Notes: generated by a model from the letters alone, not told the origin. Counted from the first letter of the stretch, positions 1-9,320 are shown. The stretch is 64,000 bases of DNA from BOG-908 sp963848205 (GCA_963848205.1 CAWKCV010000005.1:62001-126000), one strand, 5' to 3'. Program-made: numbers and translations.

Positions 1-202
1 GCCGACGGTGAGCGAGGGGCTGCAGAGCCGGCTGGAGGCCCATCTGTTCGATTTCGACGGCGATTTATACGGGCAGGAATTGTCGGTGTCGCTGCATCGG
101 TTTTTGCGCGAGGAACGCAAGTTTGCGGACTTCGACGAGTTGCGCGGGCAGATTGTGCAGGATGCGCAGATGGCGCGCGAGATGATGAGCGAAGAGCGAT
201 GA
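1..202 (+). CDS. ribF: Riboflavin kinase/FAD synthetase RibF, C-terminal end (partial)
   Basis: The frame is open from the window edge and ends at a TGA at 200-202, so about the last 67 residues are seen. They contain the block 'VHLFDFDGDLYGQ'-like (here EAHLFDFDGDLYGQ) and a tail LRxExKF...L..QI..D. This is characteristic of the flavokinase domain of bifunctional RibF, the enzyme that phosphorylates riboflavin to FMN and adenylates FMN to FAD. It lies directly before ileS on the same strand, and ribF-ileS-lspA is a common proteobacterial order, which supports the call. A palindromic repeat separates it from ileS. The N-terminal FAD synthetase domain is outside the window. Confidence 0.85.
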   Translation, partial: PTVSEGLQSRLEAHLFDFDGDLYGQELSVSLHRFLREERKFADFDELRGQIVQDAQMAREMMSEER

Positions 203-205
203 GCA

Positions 206-338
206 AGGCAAGAAAGACCTTTTCTTTTGAAAAAGGAAGCAAAAGACTTCTGATTGGCTGTCGCGGTGCTCGCGGTGAGCACACGACAGCGGAACAAGAG
301 TTTTTTGGGTCCTTGTTGCAAAAAGGACTGCTTTCTTG
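206..338. repeat. Palindromic intergenic element, copy 1 (left and right arms)
   Basis: The left arm (about 206-252) and right arm (about 295-337) are inverted relative to each other. Each holds a T-run/A-run hairpin. The right arm reads TTTTTTGGGTCCTTGTTGCAAAAAGGAC, a diverged copy. The middle carries CTGTCG (about 258) opposed by CGACAG (about 284), so the whole element could also fold as one long palindrome. It sits between ribF and ileS and ends about 15 bases before the ileS start. Confidence 0.8.
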
Positions 339-352
339 TTTCAGGTGCACCA

Positions 353-3136
353 ATGACCGAACGTGATTACCGCGACACCGTGTTCCTGCCGAACACGAAA
401 TTTCCAATGCGTGGCGATCTGCCGAAACGCGAGCCGCAGATACTCGCGCGCTGGGAACGTGACGGGCTGTTCGCGGCGTTGCGCGCGCAAGGGGCGGCGC
501 GCACGACGAAATTCATGCTGCATGACGGGCCGCCTTATGCAAACGGCAACATTCATATCGGGCATGCACTGAACAAGGTGCTGAAGGATGTGATCAACCG
601 CGCGCATCAGATGGCGGGTGCCGACGCGTATTACGTGCCTGGGTGGGATTGCCACGGCCTGCCGATCGAATGGCAGATCGAGGAGAAATACCGCAAATCC
701 GGACGTAACAAGGATGACGTTCCGGTGCTGCAATTCCGCGCGGAATGTCGCGAGCATGCGGCGCATTGGCTGGGCGTGCAGGCGGACGAGTTCAAGCGGC
801 TCGGCGTGTTTGGCGATTGGGCGAACCGCTATGCGACGATGGATTTTTCTTCCGAAGCGACGATCACCGCCGAGATACACCGGTTCGCCGCCAATGGCGC
901 GCTGTATCGTGGCCTGCGGCCGGTGATGTGGAGCGTGGTGGAAAAGACCGCGCTGGCCGAAGCCGAAATCGAATATGCCGACCATACCAGCACGACGATC
1001 TGGGTGCGGTTTCCGGTGGTCTCCCCCGGGCCGTTCGAGGGCGACGACGTGGTCATCTGGACGACGACGCCGTGGACGATGCCGGGCAATCGGGCGGTCG
1101 CGTATGGGCCTGAGATCGAGTATGCGCGCATCGTCGTCGATGCTGTCGAGGAGGGCAGCCTGTGCAAGCCGGGCGACCGGCTGATCGTGGCGCTGGCGCT
1201 GTTGCCGCAATTCCTGGCCGATGTCGGGATCGCTTTGCACCATGTGGTCCATGTGCATCGGGGCGAAGAGTTCGCCGGTGTGGTCTGCGGACATCCGCTG
1301 CGCGGGCGCGGCTACGAACATGACGTGCCGTTGCTGGCCGGCGATTTCGTCACCACCGACCAGGGCACCGGTTTCGTGCATATGGCCCCCGCGCATGGCG
1401 AGGAGGATTTCGTTGTCTGCCGCGCGAACGGAATCGAGGTGCCCGAGACGGTGGCCGATGACGGCACGTATTTTCCTTGGGTGACGCTGTTCGCCGGCGT
1501 GCATGTGTTCCGCGCCGCCAAACCGGTATGCGAGGCGCTGATCGAGGCTGGACGCCTGGCAAAGCAGGGGTCGATCACCCATTCGTATCCGCACTCCTGG
1601 CGTTCCAAGGCGCCGCTGATTTTCCGGGCGACGCCACAATGGTTCATCCGCATGGATGGCGAGCAGGCGATACGCGCGCGCGCCTTGCAGGCGATTGCCG
1701 AAACCAGGTTCGTGCCCGAAGCGGGCCGCACGCGCCTGTCCAGCATGGTCGGCAACCGGCCGGATTGGTGCATCAGCCGGCAGCGCGCCTGGGGCGTGCC
1801 GATTGCCGTTTTTGTCGAGAAGCGCACGGGCAAATTGCTCGACGATCCGGCGGTGATGGCACGCGTGATCGCCGCATTCCGCGAGGAGGGTGCGGACGCC
1901 TGGTATGCGTCGCCACCCGCGCGCTTCCTCGGCAACGACTACGATGTCGACGATTACGAACAGGTGCGCGACATCGTCGACGTGTGGTTCGAATCGGGCT
2001 GCACGAACGTGTTCACGCTGCTCGATCGCGGCCTGAGATGGCCAGCCGATCTGTATCTCGAAGGCAGCGACCAGCATCGCGGCTGGTTCCAATCCTCGTT
2101 GCTGGAGGGTATCGGCAGCCGCGGGCAGGCGCCATTCCGCGCGGTGCTCACGCACGGCTTCACGCTCGACGAACAGGGACGCAAGCAGAGCAAGTCCGCC
2201 GGCAACGTGATGGCGCCGCAGAAGGTGATCGACGAATACGGCGCCGATATTCTGCGGCTGTGGGTGATGAATACCGACATCACCGAAGATCAGCGTGTCG
2301 GCAAGGAGATACTGAAGCAGCAGGCGGAGCTCTACCGCCGTTTGCGCAACACGCTGCGCTGGCTGCTGGGCAGCCTGGACGGCTTTACCGACGCCGAACG
2401 CATCGGAGATGTCGCCGCGTTGCCGGAGCTGGAGCGTTTCATCCTGCATCGCCTCGGCGAGCTGGATGCGCGGTTGCGACAAGCTCTGGAAACGCACGAC
2501 TGGGCGGGATTCTACCCCGAGCTGCACACTTTCTGCAGTGCCGATCTCAGCGCGTTCTATTTCGACATTCGCAAGGACGCGCTGTATTGCGATCGGCCCG
2601 ACAGCGCGCGCCGCCGCGCCTGCCGCACGGTACTCGACCATCTGCATCGCTGCCTGACGACATGGCTGGCGCCCGTGCTGTGCTTCACGGCGGAAGAGGC
2701 GTGGGGCGCGCGTTTCGGTGAAGATTCGAGCGTGCACCTGCAGGCTTTCCCGGACGTGCCCGCTGCCTGGAGCCAGCCCGGCCTCGCGTCAAAATGGCAG
2801 CATGTGCGCGACCTCCGGCGCCTGATCACCACCGAAATCGAAGGCCTGCGCGCCAGCGGCGAAATCGGCGCCTCGCTCCAGGCACATATCGTCCTCACCA
2901 TCGACGCGAGCGATGCCGAAGCCCCGTGGCTGGCGCGCGAGGAATGGGAAGAAGTGGCCATCGCCTCGAAGGTCGACATCGTCGCCATCCAGGGCGCGCA
3001 GGCGTCGGCCAAGGCCACGGTGGCCCCCGGCACTAAATGCGTGCGTTGCTGGCGCGTGCTGCCCGAAGTGGGCAGCGTCGCCGAACATCCCGGCCTTTGC
3101 CTGCGCTGCACCGATGCCGTCGAGGCGCGCGCGTGA
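353..3136 (+). CDS. ileS: Isoleucyl-tRNA synthetase
   Basis: Class I aminoacyl-tRNA synthetase that charges tRNA-Ile in the cytoplasm; 927 residues, as expected for bacterial IleRS. The HIGH signature is seen as HIGH at residues 68-71 (within PYANGNIHIGH), and the KMSKS loop appears as KQSKS at about 611-615. The editing domain lies between them. The C terminus carries a Cys4 zinc site (KCVRCW followed by LCLRC). The start at 353 (MTERDYRDTVF) is preferred over an upstream in-frame ATG at 254, because the intervening 33 codons come from the palindromic repeat. The stop overlaps the lspA start (GTGA), so the two genes are probably translationally coupled. Confidence 0.98.
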   Translation: MTERDYRDTVFLPNTKFPMRGDLPKREPQILARWERDGLFAALRAQGAARTTKFMLHDGPPYANGNIHIGHALNKVLKDVINRAHQMAGADAYYVPGWDCHGLPIEWQIEEKYRKSGRNKDDVPVLQFRAECREHAAHWLGVQADEFKRLGVFGDWANRYATMDFSSEATITAEIHRFAANGALYRGLRPVMWSVVEKTALAEAEIEYADHTSTTIWVRFPVVSPGPFEGDDVVIWTTTPWTMPGNRAVAYGPEIEYARIVVDAVEEGSLCKPGDRLIVALALLPQFLADVGIALHHVVHVHRGEEFAGVVCGHPLRGRGYEHDVPLLAGDFVTTDQGTGFVHMAPAHGEEDFVVCRANGIEVPETVADDGTYFPWVTLFAGVHVFRAAKPVCEALIEAGRLAKQGSITHSYPHSWRSKAPLIFRATPQWFIRMDGEQAIRARALQAIAETRFVPEAGRTRLSSMVGNRPDWCISRQRAWGVPIAVFVEKRTGKLLDDPAVMARVIAAFREEGADAWYASPPARFLGNDYDVDDYEQVRDIVDVWFESGCTNVFTLLDRGLRWPADLYLEGSDQHRGWFQSSLLEGIGSRGQAPFRAVLTHGFTLDEQGRKQSKSAGNVMAPQKVIDEYGADILRLWVMNTDITEDQRVGKEILKQQAELYRRLRNTLRWLLGSLDGFTDAERIGDVAALPELERFILHRLGELDARLRQALETHDWAGFYPELHTFCSADLSAFYFDIRKDALYCDRPDSARRRACRTVLDHLHRCLTTWLAPVLCFTAEEAWGARFGEDSSVHLQAFPDVPAAWSQPGLASKWQHVRDLRRLITTEIEGLRASGEIGASLQAHIVLTIDASDAEAPWLAREEWEEVAIASKVDIVAIQGAQASAKATVAPGTKCVRCWRVLPEVGSVAEHPGLCLRCTDAVEARA

Positions 3137-3651
3137 AGCGCCGTCGCACTCTCACGGGCATCGTGCTGGCCGCTTTCGTGCTGGCCGCGGATCAGGCCAG
3201 CAAATACTGGATCCTGCACGGGCTCGACTTGCCGTCGCGCGGCGACGTGCCAGTGCTGCCGCCACTGCTGGATTTTGCCATGGTGTGGAACCACGGCGTG
3301 ACCTTCGGGCTGCTGCAATCCGGCCGAACCGGCCAGCTCGTGCTCAGCGCTGTGGCCGTGGTCATCGTCGCCGGCCTGGTTGTCTGGCTGCGCCGGGCGG
3401 AAAGCCTGGTGACGGCGGCCGCCATCGGCGCCATCGCGGGCGGCGCGTTGGGCAACGTGGCGGACCGCGCGCGCTTCGGCATGGTGGTCGATTTCATCCA
3501 TGTGCACTGGCGTGGGTGGGACCCGTTCCCGTTCGTGTTCAACGTTGGCGACTCCGCCATTGTGGTAGGCGTAGGCGCGTTGCTGCTGGAAAGCCTGCTG
3601 CCGGCTCGCCAGGCCACCTCCGGCTTGCAGGCGCCGCCCCCCAAAGCGTAG
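3133..3651 (+). CDS. lspA: Lipoprotein signal peptidase (signal peptidase II)
   Basis: Inner-membrane aspartyl protease that cleaves the signal peptide of diacylglyceryl-prolipoproteins; 172 residues, usual family length. Four hydrophobic segments are visible (about 8-26, 62-84, 92-108 and 140-160). The catalytic aspartates are D120 in VVDFIHVHW and D140 in FNVGDSA, and the GNVADR motif is at 107-112. The GTG start at 3133 overlaps the ileS stop by the GTGA arrangement. The next gene downstream encodes a lipoprotein, a plausible substrate. Confidence 0.96.
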   Translation: MKRRRTLTGIVLAAFVLAADQASKYWILHGLDLPSRGDVPVLPPLLDFAMVWNHGVTFGLLQSGRTGQLVLSAVAVVIVAGLVVWLRRAESLVTAAAIGAIAGGALGNVADRARFGMVVDFIHVHWRGWDPFPFVFNVGDSAIVVGVGALLLESLLPARQATSGLQAPPPKA

Positions 3652-3677
3652 ATCATCCCACAGCCCACGAGGACCGC

Positions 3678-4229
3678 ATGCCGAACCTGCTCCGCCCAAC
3701 CCTTGCCGCCGTAGCCCTGATTGGCCTGGCCGGCTGCGGCAGTGTCGAACGCACGTTCGGCCTGGTGCGCGACACGCCTGACGAGTTCACCGTGCAGACG
3801 CAGACGCCACTCTCCATGCCGCCCAGCTACAACCTGCCGCAGCCCTCGCCGGGCGCCGCGCGGCCGCAGGACGTGGCCAGCAATGTGGCGGCCGAAGCGG
3901 CATTGGCGCCGGAGACCGCGCTGAACGGGTCCGCGGCGAACGGCCCGTCCTCGCCAGGCCAGCAGGCGCTGGTGGCGCAAGCAGGCCCGCAGGCGCCTGC
4001 CAACATACGCGCCCAGGTGAACGCGGAAGCCGCGAGTGACCACGGGCAGCAGAGCCTGTCGGACCGGCTGATGTTCTGGCAATCGGCCGGCCCGTCCGGC
4101 ACCGTGCTCGATCCGGTCGCCGAAAGCCGCCGCCTGCGCGAGAACGCGGCGCTGGGGCAGAAGGCGACGAACGGCGCGTCGCCGGCGCTGCAGGACAAGA
4201 AGAGTTCCGGGTTTCTCGGCATTTTCTGA
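3678..4229 (+). CDS. DUF3035 family lipoprotein
   Basis: A 183-residue exported lipoprotein. The signal peptide ends in the lipobox LAGC with the lipidated Cys at residue 20. It is followed by VRDTPDEF..QTxxPLxMPPSYNLP, the signature I associate with the alphaproteobacterial DUF3035 family, which is regularly found just downstream of lspA. The rest is rich in Ala, Pro and Gln and looks partly disordered, ending in SGFLGIF. The family has been linked to outer-membrane assembly in some annotations, but no reaction is known. The gap to lspA is 26 bases, so the gene probably belongs to the ribF-ileS-lspA transcript. Confidence 0.8.
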   Translation: MPNLLRPTLAAVALIGLAGCGSVERTFGLVRDTPDEFTVQTQTPLSMPPSYNLPQPSPGAARPQDVASNVAAEAALAPETALNGSAANGPSSPGQQALVAQAGPQAPANIRAQVNAEAASDHGQQSLSDRLMFWQSAGPSGTVLDPVAESRRLRENAALGQKATNGASPALQDKKSSGFLGIF

Positions 4230-4250
4230 GCGCGGCTGGCTGAGCGGAAC

Positions 4251-4289
4251 ACCAGCCTCTCTCTACGGAGAGATGCGGAGAACGCTGGT
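4251..4289. terminator. Possible stem-loop between convergent genes
   Basis: ACCAGC (4251-4256) can pair with GCTGGT (4284-4289), and an inner CTCTC can pair with GAGAG. It lies between the convergent DUF3035 gene and the P1 gene, where a bidirectional terminator would be expected. There is no clear U-run, so a factor-independent role is doubtful. Confidence 0.25.
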
Positions 4290-4324
4290 TTGCAATAGCC
4301 TGGGCACTTCGGACAACAGCACTT

Positions 4325-5455
4325 TCATTTCAGAAGGTAAGCGTTGGCGAGGACGCTCAGCCACGCATCGTGCGTCCCGTATTCGCGCTCGTCCACGGTG
4401 CCGAGATGGCCCTGCAGGAAGCCGGTAAGAATACGGTCAACTTGCCCGGTGCGTGCGGGATCGCTGTGCGTGGTCCATAGCAACGTGTTCGGACTGTCTT
4501 TGTTGAGTGCACAGAACACCGCAAGCGCTTCGGCTTGGCTGAGGATTTCTCCCCGCGTGAGCACGAATATCTTCAGGCCCTCCTGCAGGTCCTCGATGAA
4601 CTTTCGGTGCAGAAAGCGTAGCCGGCGGGATTGCTCCACATGCACGGCTTCATGCGTCGTCTCGTCCGGCGTTTTGCCGACGCTATACCAGAGATAGTAG
4701 ATCTGTTCGTGAACCTTGAACTCCCACTTCGGCGTGTCGGCCACAAAGATGCGTGTCGTTTCCGGAGCACCGATGCCGGCGAAGCGTGCCATCAGCCCGT
4801 CGACCAGTTTGTGCGTGACGATCCCGGCGAAGCGGAGCAGGCCCAGGGGTTCCTCGCCGAAAGCGCGCTGCACCGTGCCGTATTCACAATCGTGACCAAT
4901 GCTCTCGAACCGCGTGACGAGCGCGCCCGGTGCTAGTCCGGTGACGTGCGCCACATTCCGTTGCAGCGTTCCGTCGTCCAGCGTGCCGGGAATGGCAGCA
5001 TAGGTGATCGGTGCACCGCTAGACGCGGCCATGGCAAACAGCCTGACGCTGCTCACCATGAAGGCGAGCGGTTGGCCGTCTTTGTACAATCCCGCAGCCG
5101 GGCGTGCCGTCCGGCAATTCGGCTGATTGAACGTCAGGATAAGGGAGGTGCCGCGCGACACCGTGTCGGGAAGCTCAATGGCGAGCACGCGCTGGTCGGC
5201 GAGCACCAGGCTTGCAACCAGCCGGTCGTCCAGCCCGACCATCAATGTCTGCTGCGGGAGGCAAGCTGCATCGGTCCAGGGCTTGAGGTCGAGCACGAGG
5301 ATTGCGCGGTGATCGGGGGGGATCGGCGGCAGGCGCAGGCGGCTTTGCGGGCCGATGCTCCAGCGATGGCCGCCTTCGATCTCGCCCCAGCCGTCTAGCG
5401 TATGTTCGGCGCTGCTGCCGTTGCGACCGAAGTTGATGTCGGCGAGGACAATCAA
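4325..5455 (-). CDS. Unknown protein P1: N-terminal beta-rich domain plus SIGxxCE (Cys/His) domain
   Basis: I do not recognise a characterised function. The N-terminal ~140 residues begin with INFGRNGSSAEHTLDGW and look like a beta-sandwich, with alternating hydrophobic strands. The C-terminal half carries ESIGHDCEYGTVQR, then EPLGLLRFAG and KVHEQ, then KIFVLTRGE. The same motif order occurs in two paralogues at 22.9-25.1 kb, where Cys and His are also conserved (here about C190 and H249). The pattern recalls the putative papain-like cysteine peptidase family DUF1796, but that is only a resemblance. The only ATG (5486-5488) lies inside the adjacent repeat, so a TTG at 5455 is used here. The true start is uncertain; homology begins four to six residues later. 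It lies downstream of the nitronate monooxygenase gene. Confidence 0.6.
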   Translation of the reverse strand: MIVLADINFGRNGSSAEHTLDGWGEIEGGHRWSIGPQSRLRLPPIPPDHRAILVLDLKPWTDAACLPQQTLMVGLDDRLVASLVLADQRVLAIELPDTVSRGTSLILTFNQPNCRTARPAAGLYKDGQPLAFMVSSVRLFAMAASSGAPITYAAIPGTLDDGTLQRNVAHVTGLAPGALVTRFESIGHDCEYGTVQRAFGEEPLGLLRFAGIVTHKLVDGLMARFAGIGAPETTRIFVADTPKWEFKVHEQIYYLWYSVGKTPDETTHEAVHVEQSRRLRFLHRKFIEDLQEGLKIFVLTRGEILSQAEALAVFCALNKDSPNTLLWTTHSDPARTGQVDRILTGFLQGHLGTVDEREYGTHDAWLSVLANAYLLK

Positions 5456-5457
5456 AA

Positions 5458-5584
5458 GGAAGGCTTCTTTTCTGAAAAAAAGAAGCAAAAGACTTCGCGC
5501 TGCGCTGTCGCGGACCTCGGGACAGGCAAGCGACCGACTGGTAGAAGTTTTTTGGTCCTTTTTTTCAAAAAAGGACTGCTTGCC
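5458..5584. repeat. Palindromic intergenic element, copy 2
   Basis: Left arm 5458-5497 has the GCTTC-type hairpin (CTTCTTTTCTGAAAAAAAGAAG). Right arm 5543-5584 has the GGTCC-type hairpin (GGTCCTTTTTTTCAAAAAAGGAC). The two arms of one copy therefore carry different stem versions. It fills the gap between the nitronate monooxygenase stop and the P1 start. Confidence 0.85.
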
Positions 5585-6997
5585 TTATCTTCCCGTCTGA
5601 ATCCGCTCAACCAATTCCCGCACACTCGGCACATACCCGTTCGAATAAAACGGATCGCGCGCAAACCGAAACGCATTATGCCCGGCGAACATCAGATTAT
5701 GGTCCAGGGCCGCCTCGTCATCCGGCGCATGCGCGATATCCTGCAAGGTCTTCTGGATGCAGAAGCTGCGCGGGTCGGCCTTCTTGCCGTTGCTGAAATC
5801 CGGCTCTTCCTGGCTCCAATTGGAAAACCGGCAGGTGCTGAGGCACCCCATGCAGTTCACCTGGTCGGTCAGGATTTCCGCCGATTTCGCGGGCTCGACG
5901 AAAATCAGCGTCGTGTCGGGCGTGCGCATCGCCTCGGTGTAGCCTTTGTTTTCCCAGGCGCGCACGCGGGCGAGGTCGCCGGCGGTGAGATACACGACGC
6001 GGCGGCGCGGGCCCACGCCATAGGCCGCCGTGTGCTCGCCCACGATCTCGGCGGTGTAGGCAACCTGGCGTTCGCTTCGCCCCCGCAATTCCTGGATGAA
6101 GCCGTTATTGACCGCGCTGGAATAGAAACCCGTCGGACTGAACCGGTTGAGGAACACGTCGCCCGGCTTGAGCGTGAGCAGGCGCTGCTTCCAGCCGTTG
6201 CTGATCGGGCTTTCCTGGGTGAGCAGCGGGCGGGTGCCGAATTGGAAGGCGATCGGGCCCAGTTCGGGGTTGTCGATCCAATCCTCCCACTCCTCCAGCC
6301 ACCATACGCCGCCGGCCATGATGATCGGCGTCTGGTCCAGGCCGAAGGTGCGCATGAGCTTGCGAAGGGCGAGCACGCGCTGGTAGGGCGCCTCCGGCTT
6401 CTCGGGATGCTCACCGTTGGAGAGGCCGTTATGGCCGCCGGCCAGCCATGGGTCCTCATAGACGACGCCGCCGAGCAGCGAGGCGGCCTTCGAATAAGCC
6501 CGCTTCCAGAGAGCATTGAAGGCGCGGGATGAGGAGACGATCGGGTAATAATGCACGCCAAAGCGGGCGGCGATGTCGGACAGGCGATAGGGCATGCCGG
6601 CGCCGCAGGTGATGCCGTTGATCAGGCCGCGGGCGCCTTCGAGCACGCCGGTAATGACGCGTTCGGCGCCGCCCATCTCCCACAGCAGGTTGGCGTGGAT
6701 GCGGCCGTGCCCGCCGGAAACTTCGTGGGCGCGCTGTGCCTGCTCGATGCCGCCGGCAATGGCGAAATCGACCAGCTCCTCATGCCGATCGCGGCGCGTC
6801 TTGCCCTGGTAGATCGGCGGGATCGGGTGGCCCTGCTCGTCGTAGCTGTCCGGATTGACGGCGCTGAACGTGCCAGCGCCGCCGCTTGCCGCCCAGGCGC
6901 CGCAAGTGATCCCGTTGGAGACAGCAACGCCTTTCCCGCCTTCCACCAAGGGAAGCACATCCACCCCGCCCATGCGGATCGCGTTCAGCAGTTTCAT
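5585..6997 (-). CDS. Nitronate monooxygenase-like flavoprotein (2-nitropropane dioxygenase family)
   Basis: A 470-residue protein resembling the FMN-dependent NAD(P)H oxidoreductases of the nitronate monooxygenase family, which oxidise alkyl nitronates. Visible landmarks are GGxGTFSAVNP near the N terminus, GITCGAGMPYR, HYYPIVSSSRAFNAL, PIIMAGGVW and AFQFGTRPLLTQES; the latter two are typical phosphate-binding elements of the TIM barrel. It is longer than the ~350-residue classical enzymes. The extra C-terminal part carries a Cys cluster (NCMGCLSTCRFSNW), which might bind a metal or form disulfides. It follows pnp on the same strand after a hairpin, so it may be read through from the truB-rpsO-pnp transcript. 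The substrate cannot be deduced. Confidence 0.8.
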   Translation of the reverse strand: MKLLNAIRMGGVDVLPLVEGGKGVAVSNGITCGAWAASGGAGTFSAVNPDSYDEQGHPIPPIYQGKTRRDRHEELVDFAIAGGIEQAQRAHEVSGGHGRIHANLLWEMGGAERVITGVLEGARGLINGITCGAGMPYRLSDIAARFGVHYYPIVSSSRAFNALWKRAYSKAASLLGGVVYEDPWLAGGHNGLSNGEHPEKPEAPYQRVLALRKLMRTFGLDQTPIIMAGGVWWLEEWEDWIDNPELGPIAFQFGTRPLLTQESPISNGWKQRLLTLKPGDVFLNRFSPTGFYSSAVNNGFIQELRGRSERQVAYTAEIVGEHTAAYGVGPRRRVVYLTAGDLARVRAWENKGYTEAMRTPDTTLIFVEPAKSAEILTDQVNCMGCLSTCRFSNWSQEEPDFSNGKKADPRSFCIQKTLQDIAHAPDDEAALDHNLMFAGHNAFRFARDPFYSNGYVPSVRELVERIQTGR

Positions 6998-7017
6998 CTC
7001 GTCCAGCCCTCAGCAAT

Positions 7018-7053
7018 CCGTCATCAGAACGTATGCCGTCTGATGACTGACGG
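7018..7053. other. Inverted repeat / hairpin between pnp and the flavoprotein gene
   Basis: TCATCAGA (7021-7028) pairs with TCTGATGA (7039-7046) around a 10-base loop. The stem is extended by flanking CCG and CGG after a bulge. It follows the pnp stop on the minus strand. There is no U-run, so it is more likely an RNA processing or mRNA 3'-end stabilising structure than a classical terminator. Confidence 0.5.
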
Positions 7054-7072
7054 CTGAAGCCTGTTGGCTGAC

Positions 7073-9214
7073 CTAGGCGGCCTCCTCGCGTCGGCCTTTG
7101 GCACCCACCTTGTCTGAAATGTCCTCGCCGGTCGCTTGATCAACCACCCGCATGGACAGTTTCACCTTGCCGCGGTCGTCGAAGCCCAGGCATTTCACCC
7201 GCACACTGTCACCGACATTGACGATATCCGTCGTCTTGTTGACTCGGCTGGTGGTCAGTTCGCTGATATGGACCAGGCCGTCACGTGAGCCGAGGAAGTT
7301 CACGAACGCGCCGAAATCAGCCGTTTTCACGACCTTGCCGACATAGATGGCGCCCAGCTCCGGCTCGGCCACGATGCCGCGGATCCAGTCAATCGCCTTT
7401 TGGCTGGCTTCCTCGGTGGTGGCCGCAATCTTGATCGTGCCATCGTCCTCGATGTCGATCTTGGCGCCGGTCTGCTCGACGATCTCGCGGATCACCTTGC
7501 CGCCGGTGCCGATCACGTCGCGGATCTTCTCCTTCGGCACGTTGATGACGGTAATGCGCGGCGCGTTGCCGGCAACGCCGGTGCGTGCGCCGGTGAGAGC
7601 CTTGGCCATCTCGCCCAGAATGTGCAGGCGGCCGTCCTTGGCCTGGTCGAGCGCGATGCGCATGATGTCCGGCGTGATGGACGTGATCTTGATGTCCATC
7701 TGCAGGCTGGTGATGCCGTGCTCGGTGCCGGCCACCTTGAAATCCATGTCGCCGAGATGATCCTCGTCGCCGAGGATGTCGGAGAGCACGGCGAATCCGC
7801 GATCCTCCTTGATCAGGCCCATGGCGATGCCGGCGACGGGGCGCTTGAGCGGCACGCCGCCATCCATCAGAGCGAGCGAGCTGCCGCAGACGGTGGCCAT
7901 CGACGAGCTGCCGTTGCTCTCCAGGATCTCGGAGACGATGCGCAGCGTGTAGGGGAAGTCCTCCTTGGCCGGCAGCAGCGGATGGATCGCGCGCCAGGCG
8001 AGCTTGCCATGGCCGATCTCGCGACGGCCCGGGCTGCCCATGCGGCCGGCTTCACCCACGCTGAAGGGGGGGAAGTTGTAATGCAGCAGGAAATTTTCCT
8101 TGTAGTCGCCGTCGAGCGAATCCATGAACTGCTCGTCCTGCCCGGTGCCGAGTGTCACCACGCACAGTGCCTGCGTCTCGCCACGGGTGAACAGCGCGCT
8201 GCCGTGCGCACGCGGCAGCACGCCCACTTCGCTGACGATCTGGCGCACGGTTTTGGTGTCGCGGCCATCGATGCGCAGGCCGGTATCGAGGATCGCATTG
8301 CGCACGATATCGGCTTCGAGATCCTTCAGCAGATGCTTGACGCTGTCGGCGATCAGCCCTTCCTCGACCAGGCTGGCGGTGACCGCCTTTTTGGCGGCGC
8401 CCACTTTCTCGTAACGCGCCTGCTTGACCTGCTCCTTGTAGGCTTCGGCGATCGAGGTGCGGCCGAGTTCGTCGATGCGCTTCTTGAGCGCGGTTTCGGC
8501 TTCGGACGGCTCCGGCAGGGTCCAAGGCTCCTTGGCGGCGTGCTCGGCCAGTTCGATGATCGCCTGGATCACCGGCTGGAATGCTGCGTGGCCGAACTCG
8601 ACGGCGGCCAGCATGATGTCTTCGGGCAGCTCCTTTGCCTCGGACTCCACCATCAGCACGCCTTCGGCGGTGCCGGCGAGCACGAGATCGAGCGTCGCGT
8701 TTTCCATCTGCGCGGTCGTCGGGTTGAGGATGTATTCACCATTCTCGTAGCCGATGCGCGCGGCGCCGACCGGGCCGAAGAACGGAATGCCGGAAAGGGT
8801 GAGTGCGGCCGAACAGCCGATCAGCGAGACGATATCAGGGTCGTTTTCCATGTCGAAGCTGATGACGGTGGCGATCACCTGGACTTCGTTGCGGAAATTA
8901 TCCGGGAACAGCGGGCGCAGCGGCCGGTCGATGAGGCGGCTGACAAGCGTTTCGTTCTCGCTGGGCCGGCCTTCGCGCTTGAAGTAGCCGCCGGGGATGC
9001 GGCCGGCGGAGTAGGCCTTTTCCTGGTAGTTGACGGTGAGCGGGAAAAAATCCTGGCCAGGCTTGATGTTTTTAGCGCCCACGGCGGTGCACAGCACAAT
9101 CGTTTCGCCGTAGCTGACGAGGACGGCGCCATCGGCCTGGCGGGCCATCTTGCCGGTTTCCAGGGTGAGCTTGCGGCCGCCCCATTGGAGTTCTTTGCGG
9201 AAGTAATTGAACAT
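7073..9214 (-). CDS. pnp: Polyribonucleotide nucleotidyltransferase (PNPase)
   Basis: 3'-to-5' phosphorolytic exoribonuclease of the RNA degradosome, 713 residues, full length. Two RNase PH-like domains are separated by an alpha-helical segment; the second begins around IDGRDTKTVRQI. The phosphate-site region GxRE appears as GSPGRREIGHG. The KH domain has its GXXG loop in VIGTGGKVI, and the S1 domain follows (GAIYVGKVV...VHISEL). The order truB-rpsO-pnp on one strand is the conserved bacterial arrangement. The leader between rpsO and pnp holds two hairpins that could be processing sites for autoregulation. Confidence 0.98.
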   Translation of the reverse strand: MFNYFRKELQWGGRKLTLETGKMARQADGAVLVSYGETIVLCTAVGAKNIKPGQDFFPLTVNYQEKAYSAGRIPGGYFKREGRPSENETLVSRLIDRPLRPLFPDNFRNEVQVIATVISFDMENDPDIVSLIGCSAALTLSGIPFFGPVGAARIGYENGEYILNPTTAQMENATLDLVLAGTAEGVLMVESEAKELPEDIMLAAVEFGHAAFQPVIQAIIELAEHAAKEPWTLPEPSEAETALKKRIDELGRTSIAEAYKEQVKQARYEKVGAAKKAVTASLVEEGLIADSVKHLLKDLEADIVRNAILDTGLRIDGRDTKTVRQIVSEVGVLPRAHGSALFTRGETQALCVVTLGTGQDEQFMDSLDGDYKENFLLHYNFPPFSVGEAGRMGSPGRREIGHGKLAWRAIHPLLPAKEDFPYTLRIVSEILESNGSSSMATVCGSSLALMDGGVPLKRPVAGIAMGLIKEDRGFAVLSDILGDEDHLGDMDFKVAGTEHGITSLQMDIKITSITPDIMRIALDQAKDGRLHILGEMAKALTGARTGVAGNAPRITVINVPKEKIRDVIGTGGKVIREIVEQTGAKIDIEDDGTIKIAATTEEASQKAIDWIRGIVAEPELGAIYVGKVVKTADFGAFVNFLGSRDGLVHISELTTSRVNKTTDIVNVGDSVRVKCLGFDDRGKVKLSMRVVDQATGEDISDKVGAKGRREEAA

Positions 9215-9267
9215 GCTTCTTTAGCCTTCTGTTGTTGTGAGAAGGGTGCTGGAAGCGCCTCGGACTG

Positions 9268-9290
9268 CATGGATGGATGGGCGATCCATG
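9268..9290. other. Small hairpin in the pnp leader
   Basis: CATGGAT (9268-9274) pairs with ATCCATG (9284-9290), about 55 bases upstream of the pnp start on the minus strand. In enterobacteria the pnp leader carries an RNase III-cleaved stem used for PNPase autocontrol. A similar role here is inference only. Confidence 0.35.
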
Positions 9291-9320
9291 TGGCCGGAAG
9301 CGCCTTGCTGGCACCCCTTG

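Noticed and set aside
341..2737. A 798-codon open frame antisense to ileS
   Set aside because: High GC content leaves the antisense frame open; the translation is Arg/His/Ala-rich without any domain, and ileS is certain.
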